Source of the DNA: Actinoplanes solisilvae
Lineage (GTDB): Bacteria; Actinomycetota; Actinomycetes; Mycobacteriales; Micromonosporaceae
Assembly (NCBI RefSeq): GCF_003999975.1
Contig: NZ_RJAC01000022.1
Location: 1 to 64,000, forward strand
Length of the DNA: 64,000 bases
Direction: 5' to 3'
Below are positions 35,066-44,143 of this stretch, piece after piece. Numbering within the stretch: the stretch's first letter is position 1; each line of letters starts with the position of its first letter. Position numbers and translations under genes: made by a program. The notes beneath the pieces were generated by a model. That model was not told where the DNA came from and made no database searches. It was given only the letters and a program-made list of their open reading frames with translations.

Positions 35066-35100
35066 AGGGCGCGGCCCCGGGAACCCCGGGACCGCGCCCT
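35066..35100 (-). terminator. Terminator of the aceA-aceB operon
   Basis: Sixteen-base arms with one mismatch (35066-35081 and 35085-35100) form a very GC-rich hairpin with a tiny loop, beginning seven bases after the malate synthase stop codon on the minus strand. Confidence 0.8.
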
Positions 35101-35107
35101 CGATCGA

Positions 35108-36729
<1,622 letters not shown>

Positions 36730-36730
<1 letters not shown>

Positions 36731-38079
36731 CAGAACTGCTCCGTCTCGGTCGAGCCCGTGAGGGCGGTCGTGGACGACGTGGGGTTGAGCGCGGTGGCGA
36801 CGGCGTCGAAGTAGCCGGTGCCGACCTCCGCCTGGTGCTTGGTCGCCGTGTAGCCGTCGGCCTCGGCCGCGAACTCGGCCTCCTGCAACTTCACGTACGC
36901 GGTCATGCCGTCGGCCGCGTAGCCGCGGGCCAGCTCGAACATGGAGTGGTTGAGCGCGTGGAAGCCGGCCAGCGTGACGAACTGGAACTTGTAACCCATC
37001 GCGCCGAGCTCCTTCTGGAACCGGGCGATGTCGGCGTCGTCGAGGTTGCGCTTCCAGTTGAACGACGGCGAGCAGTTGTAGGCCAGCATCTTGCCCGGGT
37101 GCTCCTTGTGCACGGCCTCGGCGAACGATTTCGCGAACTCGAGGTCCGGCTTGCCGGTCTCCACCCAGATCAGATCCGCATAGTCCGCGTACGCCACCCC
37201 GCGCGCGATGGCCGCCTCGGGCCCGCTGCGCACCCGGAAGAACCCCTCGGCCGTACGCTCTCCCGTGAGGAACCGCTGGTCGCGTTCGTCGACGTCGGTG
37301 GTGAGCAGGTCGGCCGCGAGGGCGTCGGTGCGCGCGATGACCAGCGACGGGACGCCGAGCACGTCCGCGGCGAGCCGGGCCGCGTTGAGCGTGCGGATGT
37401 GCTGCGCGGTCGGGACGAGCACCTTGCCGCCGAGGTGGCCGCACTTCTTCTCGCTGGCGAGCTGGTCCTCCCAGTGCACGCCGGCCGCGCCCGCGGCGAT
37501 CATGCCCTTCATCAGCTCGAACGCGTTGAGCGGCCCGCCGAACCCGGCCTCCGCGTCGGCCACGATCGGCGCGAACCAGTCGCGGTCGTGCTTCTCACCG
37601 GGTCTTTCTCCGGGTTCTCCGCGCCGTCCGGAGGACCCGGCGCCGGCGGCATACGCAGCCGCCGTGTCGATCTGGTCGGCCCGCATGAGCGCGTTGTTGA
37701 TGCGGCGGACCACGGCGGGGACCGAGTTCGCCGGGTAGAGGGACTGATCGGGGTAGGTCGCGCCGGCCAGGTTCGCGTCGGCGGCGACCTGCCAGCCGCT
37801 CAGGTAGATGGCCTTGAGCCCGGCCCGCACCTGCTGCACGGCCTGCCCGCCGGTCATCGCGCCCAGCGCGTTGATGTAGTCCTCGCTGTGCAGCAGTTCC
37901 CAGAGCCGCCGCGCGCCGCGCTCGGCCAGGGTGTGCCGCTCCTGGACGCTGCCGCGGAGCTTGACCACGTCGTGCGCGGTGTAGCTGCGCGTGATGCCCA
38001 GCCACCGCGGATCGCCGGCCCACGCCCTGGTGAGGTCCGCTGCGGTACCGCCCCTGACTTCGGTCAGCTGATCAGTCAT
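36730..38079 (-). CDS. aceA: Isocitrate lyase
   Basis: 449 residues. It splits isocitrate into succinate and glyoxylate, allowing growth on acetate and fatty acids. The catalytic loop is 'ASEKKCGHLGGKVL' (KKCGH with the active Cys), after 'IVADAEAGFGGPLNAFELMKGMIAAGAAGVHWEDQ'; later segments are 'VIARTDALAADLL', 'LAYNCSPSFNWKRN' and 'FQFVTLAGFHALNHSMF'. Between 'RADQIDTAAAYAA' and 'DWFAPIVADAE' lies a Gly/Arg/Glu-rich insert of about 20 residues that looks like a surface loop extension. First gene of the operon, divergent from a RamB-like regulator, so acetate-dependent control is expected. Confidence 0.96.
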
Positions 38080-38211
38080 CGGAAAAGTCCCTCCCTGCCC
38101 TGTCGCTCGCGTTTGCTTCGTGGAAGAACTCGACTTTCGCGCACTTCGCCCGACCCTCTGAAGCCGTTTGTGACGAGAAGAAACGAAGAATTTCTGCTAG
38201 CGTCAAAACGC

Positions 38212-39651
38212 GTGACGGATTCCCCCGCGGTTGACCTCGTGACCCTCGGACAACGCCTGCGCCACCTGCGCAAATCGAAAGGTCTGACGCTCGAGCAGCT
38301 CAGCGAGGCCGTCGGCCGGGCGCCGTCGCAGCTCTCGCTGATCGAGAACGGCAAGCGGGAGCCCAAGCTGTCGGTGCTCCAGTCGATCGCGAGCGCGCTG
38401 GGCGTACCGCTGCAGGATCTGCTGCGCCCCGAAGCGCCCAGCCGGCGGGCCGGACTCGAGATCGATCTCGCACATTTCCAGCATTCACCGGCGTACGCGG
38501 GCCTGGGTCTGCCCTCGGTGAAAGGGGGACGGCGGCTGCCGGCCGACGCGCTGGAGAGCCTGGTCGGGTTGCATCGGGAGCTGAACCGGCTGCTGACCGA
38601 GCAGAGCGCGACCCCGGAGGTGGCGCGGCGGGCGAACGCGCAGCTGCGGATCGACATGCGCGAGCGGGACAACTACTTCGCCGAGATCGAGGCGGCGGCC
38701 GCGAACGTGCTGCGCTCGGTCAAGCACACGACCGGACCGCTGTCGCAGCGCGGCATCCTCGACATCGCCGCGCAACTGGGGTTCACGTTGCACTACGTGA
38801 GCGACCTGCCCGGCTCGACACGGTCGGTGACCGACCTGACCAACCGGCGCATCTATCTGCCCCAGGTGGCCAGCGGCAAGGGCCACGACCCGCGGGCGGT
38901 GGTGCTGCAGACGCTCGGGCATTTCGTTCTGGGGCATCCGGAGCCGGTCGACTACGGCGACTTCCTGCGGCAGCGGGTCGAGGCGAACTACTTCGCGGCG
39001 GCGCTGCTGATGCCCGAGAAGTTCGCGGTCGGGTTCCTGGGCGAGGCGAAGGCCGACCGGGCACTGGCGATCGACGACTTCCGGGACGCGTTCGGGGTCT
39101 CCTACGAGACGGCGGCCCACCGGTTCACCAACCTGGCGACGCACCACTTCGGGATTCCCGTGCACTTCACACGGGTGCACGAGAGCGGGATCGTCTACAA
39201 GGCCTACGAGAACGACGGGGTCGGCTTCCCGTCCGACGTCACCGGGGCGATCGAGGGGCAGCCGATCTGCCGCCGCTGGGCCTCGCGCACGATCTTCCAG
39301 TCCGAGGATCCGTACTCGTCGTTCTACCAGTTCACCGACACGGCCGCGGGCACCTACTGGTGCACCGTCCACATCGAGTCGACGCGCTCCGGGGAATTCT
39401 CGGTGACGGTCGGGACCCCGTACGAGCACGCGCGTTGGTTCCGCGGCGGAGACACCAGCCGGCGTACGGTTTCCCGCTGCCCCGACCCGTCGTGCTGCCG
39501 CCGCCCACCGGCCGCCCTGGTCGACCGTTGGGCGGGCCAGGCCTGGCCGAGCGCCCGCGTGCACTCCCACCTGCTCGCCGCCTTGCCCCCGGGCACGTTC
39601 CCGGGCGTCGACGCGCAGGACGTCTACGAGTTCCTCGACCGTCGGGCCTGA
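38212..39651 (+). CDS. ramB: RamB-like XRE/ImmA-IrrE regulator of the glyoxylate shunt
   Basis: 479 residues, close to mycobacterial RamB. Residues 10-65 form an XRE helix-turn-helix ('LGQRLRHLRKSKGLTLEQLSEAVGRAPSQLSLIENGKREP'). Residues about 150-260 resemble the ImmA/IrrE peptidase-like domain, 'LGHFVLGHPEPVDYGDFLRQRVEANYFAAALLMP': two metal-ligand His remain but the catalytic Glu of HExxH is Phe, so it probably binds rather than cleaves. The C-terminal part has Cys-containing segments ('CRRWASRTIFQ', 'CPDPSCCRR') typical of the short-chain fatty-acyl regulator family. GTG at 38212. Divergent orientation to aceA (132 bases apart) matches the corynebacterial and mycobacterial arrangement, where RamB represses aceA and aceB. 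Confidence 0.9.
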   Translation: MTDSPAVDLVTLGQRLRHLRKSKGLTLEQLSEAVGRAPSQLSLIENGKREPKLSVLQSIASALGVPLQDLLRPEAPSRRAGLEIDLAHFQHSPAYAGLGLPSVKGGRRLPADALESLVGLHRELNRLLTEQSATPEVARRANAQLRIDMRERDNYFAEIEAAAANVLRSVKHTTGPLSQRGILDIAAQLGFTLHYVSDLPGSTRSVTDLTNRRIYLPQVASGKGHDPRAVVLQTLGHFVLGHPEPVDYGDFLRQRVEANYFAAALLMPEKFAVGFLGEAKADRALAIDDFRDAFGVSYETAAHRFTNLATHHFGIPVHFTRVHESGIVYKAYENDGVGFPSDVTGAIEGQPICRRWASRTIFQSEDPYSSFYQFTDTAAGTYWCTVHIESTRSGEFSVTVGTPYEHARWFRGGDTSRRTVSRCPDPSCCRRPPAALVDRWAGQAWPSARVHSHLLAALPPGTFPGVDAQDVYEFLDRRA

Positions 39652-39664
39652 CCGGCCCGCAAGA

Positions 39665-42388
39665 TCAGGTCTCGGCGATCGACCCGGTGAGCTGGGCCCG
39701 TGAACTGATCCGCAGCTTCACGAAGACCTTGTGCAGGTGGTACTCGACCGTCCGGGGGCTCAGGAACAACCGGCCGGCGATCTCGGGGTTGGACAGACCC
39801 GAGCCGGCCAGCCGGGCAATCCGGGCCTCCTGGCGGGTCAGGCCGTGCTCGTGGCCGTCGTTGCGGCCGGCGCGCACCGGGCTGCCGAGGGCGCGCAGGC
39901 CCGTCGCGGCGCGGGCGGCGAACGCGGCCATGCCCATCTCGGTGAACGCCTCGTGCGCGGTGCGCAGCTCGGTGCGGGCCTCGCCGACGCGCCGGGACTT
40001 CCGCAGGTGCTCGCCGAGCTGCAGGTGGGCGCGGGCGAGGTCGGGCCGGCATCGGGTCTGCCGCAGCCGTTCGATCGCCTCCCGGAAGTCCGGTTCGCCG
40101 TCGCCGAGCAACCCCCGCAACCGGGCGGCCACGCCGAGGGCCCAGTTTGTGCCGGCGGCCTCGGCCGACTCGGTCACCCGCTGGAGCTCGGCCCGGGCCA
40201 CGTCGCGGCGGCCGGTCGCGCAAGCCGCCTCGACCAGCTCGGTGGCGGCCCAGACCCGGCCGGCGTCGAACTCGTCGTAGTAGGCGCGGGCCGCGCTCGC
40301 CGACTCGTAGGCCTGCTCGAAGTGGCCGTGCCCGTTGAACCCGATCGCGCACGCCCAATGGATCAGCCCGGCCGCCGACGACTCGCCGCGGGCCCGCGCG
40401 TCGCCCAGCGACGAGTCCACCAGCGTGCGCAAGTCGCTCTCCGACCCCGAGAAGGCCGCGATCCCGAGGGCGGCGTACGGGCCGATCTGCTGCCCGGTCG
40501 CCTCGGTGACCGCGTTCGCCTCCTCGGCCAGCAACGACGCCGTACGCAACTCGCCGGTGAACAGGTGGGCGAAGATGCGCGACGTCAGCGCGAGCGGGAG
40601 CTCGGCCAGGTCGCCGGCCGCGCGGGCCTCGTCGAGCTGGCGTTCCGACAACGCGTACCAGGCGTCGTCGTCCCACGTGACGATCGACATGACGCAGGCC
40701 AGCCAGAGCCACCGCGCCCGTACGGAATGGTCCTGAGGCTCGGCCCGGAAGGCCGCGAGCGCGTCGCGGAACGGCCCGGCCGCCTCGCCCCGGCCCTGGC
40801 TCCACAGCGTGACCATCGCGTCGAGCAGCCGCTCGTGCGGCGCGACCGGCGTGGGCAGCGCCGCGGCGGCCGTGCGCTGGGCGACCTCGCGCAGGCCGGT
40901 GCCGCCGGAGAGCGGGCCGGCGACCAGGGCCGCGTTGAAGGCGCCCAGGTAGGTGTCGCGGGCCAGCGCCGGGTCGAGCGGCACGAGCTGGTCGGCCGCC
41001 CGCAGCAGCAGGGGAGTGGCCCGGTTGCCGCGGTCGGCGGTGAACGCGATCTCGGCCTCGAGCAGGTCCGCGTGCACGACACCGGATTCGGTCAGCGTCG
41101 CGGCGCGGGCGGCGGCCAGCGCGGCCAGCGCCGCACCGAAGTCGCCGGCCAGCAGCTCGGCCCGGGCGACCCGCAGCAGCCACGCGCCGCGCAGCTCGGG
41201 CTGCTCGGTCAGCTCGACCGCGTCGCGCAGCAGCGTCGCCGCTGTGGCCGGACCGCCGCGGGCCAGCAGCCGTTCGGCCGCGGCGGCCAGCCCGGCGGCG
41301 GCGTCCTCGTCGACCGTCCGCGCGGCCCGGGCCCGGTGCCAGGCGTGGCGGTCCGGGTCGACCTCGGTGCCGGTCGCCTCGGCGAGCGCGCGGTGCACCG
41401 TACGGCGGTCGTCGTCGGTGGAGGCGTAGTAGACGGCGGAGCGTACGAGAGGATGGGTGAAACGGACGACCGTGCCGCCCTCGCACAGACCGGCGGCGAT
41501 CGCGGGGGTCAGCGCGTCGAGGGTCAGGCCGAGCCGGGCCGCGGCGCCCCACACCAGCCACGGGTCGGCGAACGGCTCGGCCGCGGCGATCAGCAGCAGG
41601 CGCCGGGTGTCGTCGGGCAGGCCCGCGAACCGGGCGGCGAAACCCCGCTCGACCTCGCCGGGCTGGCGGGCCAGGGCCGAGTGGATGATGCCGCTGGTGA
41701 TCTCGGCCTGGGTCAGGACGCGGGCCGCCTCGACGATGGCCAGGGGGTTGCCGCCGGTCTCGAGGACGATCCGCGACAACGCGCGCGGGTCGATCGGGCC
41801 CTGCACGGTGGCCCGCAGAAGCGCGCTCGCGTCCTTGTTGCCGAGCCCGGCCAGCGGCAGCGACTCGATCAGGTCGAAACCGATGTCGGGGCTGGGGGTG
41901 CGCCACCCGAACACCATGCCGACCGGCTCGGCGGCCAGCCGCCGGGCCACGAAGAGCAGCACCTGCGCCGACTCACGGTCGAGCCATTGGGCGTCGTCGA
42001 CGATGTAGAGCAGCGGCTCGTCCTCGGCCGCCACGGAGAGCAGGCTCAGCGTCGCCAGACGTACGAGAAAGGGGTTGGGGAACGGCCCCGGCTGCAGACC
42101 GAAGGTGGTGGCCAGCGCCTCCCGCTGGGGTTCGGGCAGGTCGCCGAGGCGGTCCATGAGCGGGTCGCAGAGCTGGTGCAGGGCCGCGTAGGCCAGCTCG
42201 ATCTCGGACTGGATGCCGACGATGCGCACGACCTGGCAACCCTTCGCGCGCTCGGCGAGATGATCGAGCAGCGTGGTCTTGCCGATGCCGGGCTCGCCGC
42301 GCACGACGAGGGCGCGGCCCGTCCCCAGGCGGACATCCTCGACAAGACGGTCGAGTCGGCCCATCTCCTGGGCGCGCGCGAGCAGCAC
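39665..42388 (-). CDS. LAL-type LuxR transcriptional regulator (large AAA/STAND ATPase)
   Basis: 907 residues. N-terminal ATPase with Walker A 'VVRGEPGIGKTTLLDHLAE' and Walker B 'LLYIVDDAQWLDRESAQVL'. The middle (about 350-820) consists of helical TPR-like repeats. The C-terminal LuxR helix-turn-helix is 'LTRQEARIARLAGSGLSNPEIAGRLFLSPRTVEYHLHKVFVKL' (about 845-887). Such regulators activate catabolic or secondary-metabolism genes when bound to ATP and an inducer. GTG at 42388 gives the family start 'LLARAQE'. It lies downstream of, and on the same strand as, two alpha/beta hydrolase genes, and is clearly paralogous to the LAL gene at 44144. Confidence 0.93.
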   Translation of the reverse strand: MLLARAQEMGRLDRLVEDVRLGTGRALVVRGEPGIGKTTLLDHLAERAKGCQVVRIVGIQSEIELAYAALHQLCDPLMDRLGDLPEPQREALATTFGLQPGPFPNPFLVRLATLSLLSVAAEDEPLLYIVDDAQWLDRESAQVLLFVARRLAAEPVGMVFGWRTPSPDIGFDLIESLPLAGLGNKDASALLRATVQGPIDPRALSRIVLETGGNPLAIVEAARVLTQAEITSGIIHSALARQPGEVERGFAARFAGLPDDTRRLLLIAAAEPFADPWLVWGAAARLGLTLDALTPAIAAGLCEGGTVVRFTHPLVRSAVYYASTDDDRRTVHRALAEATGTEVDPDRHAWHRARAARTVDEDAAAGLAAAAERLLARGGPATAATLLRDAVELTEQPELRGAWLLRVARAELLAGDFGAALAALAAARAATLTESGVVHADLLEAEIAFTADRGNRATPLLLRAADQLVPLDPALARDTYLGAFNAALVAGPLSGGTGLREVAQRTAAAALPTPVAPHERLLDAMVTLWSQGRGEAAGPFRDALAAFRAEPQDHSVRARWLWLACVMSIVTWDDDAWYALSERQLDEARAAGDLAELPLALTSRIFAHLFTGELRTASLLAEEANAVTEATGQQIGPYAALGIAAFSGSESDLRTLVDSSLGDARARGESSAAGLIHWACAIGFNGHGHFEQAYESASAARAYYDEFDAGRVWAATELVEAACATGRRDVARAELQRVTESAEAAGTNWALGVAARLRGLLGDGEPDFREAIERLRQTRCRPDLARAHLQLGEHLRKSRRVGEARTELRTAHEAFTEMGMAAFAARAATGLRALGSPVRAGRNDGHEHGLTRQEARIARLAGSGLSNPEIAGRLFLSPRTVEYHLHKVFVKLRISSRAQLTGSIAET

Positions 42389-42440
42389 AAGCTGACCCTA
42401 GACGCCCGTCAGCGCCGCCGGAAGGAGTCGAAGAGGCAGC

Positions 42441-43247
42441 TCAGACGCGTTCCCACCAATCAGTCACCAGCTCCGCGTACGCGTCGGCTCGGTCCTCGTA
42501 CACGAAATGACCCGCTTCGAGCCAGTCGATCCGGCTCTCGGGCAGCCGCTCGCGCAGGAACGTCGCGTTGGCCGCCAGCACCCCGCCGTCGTGATCACCG
42601 GCGATGATCCGTACGGGCGTCTCGATCTCGGGCAGCAGACCGCTGAGCAGGGGCAGCTCCGTACGGTACGACCGGATGAACTCGAGCGACTCGACGAAAC
42701 CGTCACCCGCGTACGCGCTCAGATAGTCCTCGCGGACGTCGGCCGGCAGGTCGTAGTGCTCGAGCAGGCCCAGCACGGCGGCGACCGACTCCCGCGGGTC
42801 GCGCTGCCCGAACGCCGACAGGTCGGGCGCCTCGACCGCGGTCTTGAGGATGCCGCCGAGCTGCAGCGGGACGGCCGCGCTGCCATTGCCGACGACGAGG
42901 CTGCGGAACCGGCCGGGGTGCTTGGCCGCCGCGAAGAGCAGGGCCGAGGTGCCGACGTCGGGGCCGACCGCGTGCGGCTGCTCCAGCCCGAACTCGTCGG
43001 CCACCCGCACCACGAACTCGCCCATGGCGCTGGGGTTGAGCAGGTCGGGGCTGCGGTCGGAGTGGCCGAAACCGGGCAGGTCGATCGCGACGAGGTGGGC
43101 GCGGCCGGCGAGGCGGGTCCACATCTGGTCGTACGCGTGCAGGCTCTCCGGCCACGGGCTGAGCAGCAGGGCGTGGCGGTCGTGAGGCGCGCTCTCGGCG
43201 TACCGGATCGTGAGGCCGTCGATCGTACGGAAGCTGGTCTTGATCAT
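42441..43247 (-). CDS. Alpha/beta hydrolase with Asp nucleophile (epoxide hydrolase/dehalogenase-like)
   Basis: 268 residues. The oxyanion segment is 'LLLSPWPESLHAYDQMW', the nucleophile elbow is 'AVGPDVGTSALLFA' (Gly-x-Asp-x-Gly, so aspartate instead of serine), and the catalytic His is in 'WLEAGHFVYEDRADAY'. The acid is probably Asp in 'IIAGDHDGG'. An Asp nucleophile points to epoxide hydrolase or haloalkane dehalogenase chemistry rather than esterase. Its ATG overlaps the stop of the preceding hydrolase (ATGA). Confidence 0.85.
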   Translation of the reverse strand: MIKTSFRTIDGLTIRYAESAPHDRHALLLSPWPESLHAYDQMWTRLAGRAHLVAIDLPGFGHSDRSPDLLNPSAMGEFVVRVADEFGLEQPHAVGPDVGTSALLFAAAKHPGRFRSLVVGNGSAAVPLQLGGILKTAVEAPDLSAFGQRDPRESVAAVLGLLEHYDLPADVREDYLSAYAGDGFVESLEFIRSYRTELPLLSGLLPEIETPVRIIAGDHDGGVLAANATFLRERLPESRIDWLEAGHFVYEDRADAYAELVTDWWERV

Positions 43248-44062
43248 GACTGGTCCAGGAAGGTGTGGACGTCGGCGGCGAACTCGGCGTGGTGCTGGAA
43301 GAGGAAACCGTGGGCGGCGTCGGGGTAGAGCTTGAGGGTGGCGTTCGGGAGCAGGCCGGCCAGCACGTGGGAGTAGCGGGGCAGGATCATGCGGTCGTCG
43401 TCGCCGTTGGCCACGAAGACCGGGCAGTCGATCACCTGCAGGCGCTCCAGCAGCGAGAAGTTCGGCATTCCCCAGCGCACCACCGCGTCGTAGTGGGCGT
43501 TGCGGGTCTGCCAGCTCGTGTGGGTGTCGCGGCCGGTCGTGCGCTCGGAGAACCGTTCCAGGAACTCCTTACCGGCCTGCTGGCTCGCGGCCGACGCGGT
43601 GAAGAAGGCGTGCAGCAGGTCAGGGCCGGTCGTCTGGGGTGAGCCGACCGCGTCGATGATGTCGCGCACCCAGCCGTGCATGCCGGGGGCGCCCTGCGGC
43701 GCGGTCGCGGCGAGCACGAGACGGCGTACGAGGTCGGGCCGCACGAGGGTGAGCTCCTGGGCCACGAATCCGCCGAGCGAGTAGCCGAGCAGGTCGATCC
43801 TGGCCAGGCCCAGCGCGTCGACGAACTCGAGCGCGCCGGCCGCCATCTCGGCCACCGTCGACGGGGTGCGCCCGCTGGTGCCGCCGACGCCGACGTTGTC
43901 GAAGACGATCACCTCGCGTTCGGCGGCCAGCGCGTCGAGCAGCGCCGGATCCCAGTTGTCGAGGTTGCCGCGGAAGTGCTGGCACATCACCAGCGGAAGC
44001 CCACCGGGTTCTCCCTGGCGGCGGTAGACGTACTCGATGCCGTTGCTCGTGACCGTTTCCAT
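43244..44062 (-). CDS. Alpha/beta hydrolase with Ser nucleophile
   Basis: 272 residues. The fold begins 'TVTSNGIEYVYRRQGEPGGLPLVMCQHFRGNLDNWDP', the nucleophile elbow is 'LLGYSLGGFVAQELTLVRP' (Ser), the acid is in 'FVANGDDDRMI' and the His in 'LYPDAAHGFLFQHH'. Likely an esterase or lactonase; substrate unknown. ATG at 44062 is chosen from family length; the same frame stays open for another 2.7 kb opposite the LAL gene, a compositional shadow. Coupled to the second hydrolase downstream and separated by only about 80 bases from the divergent LAL regulator, which may control both. Confidence 0.88.
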   Translation of the reverse strand: METVTSNGIEYVYRRQGEPGGLPLVMCQHFRGNLDNWDPALLDALAAEREVIVFDNVGVGGTSGRTPSTVAEMAAGALEFVDALGLARIDLLGYSLGGFVAQELTLVRPDLVRRLVLAATAPQGAPGMHGWVRDIIDAVGSPQTTGPDLLHAFFTASAASQQAGKEFLERFSERTTGRDTHTSWQTRNAHYDAVVRWGMPNFSLLERLQVIDCPVFVANGDDDRMILPRYSHVLAGLLPNATLKLYPDAAHGFLFQHHAEFAADVHTFLDQS

Positions 44063-44143
44063 GCTTGCGGAGCCTGGTCGTTGCCCGTTCGGCCCGAATC
44101 TGTGAGCACCCTGGTCAGGGCACCTGCCGCTACGCTCGGGAGC

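Noticed and set aside
38080..38211. RamB binding site in the aceA/ramB intergenic region
   Set aside because: I found no convincing match to the corynebacterial RamB motif (GTTTGCAAA-like).
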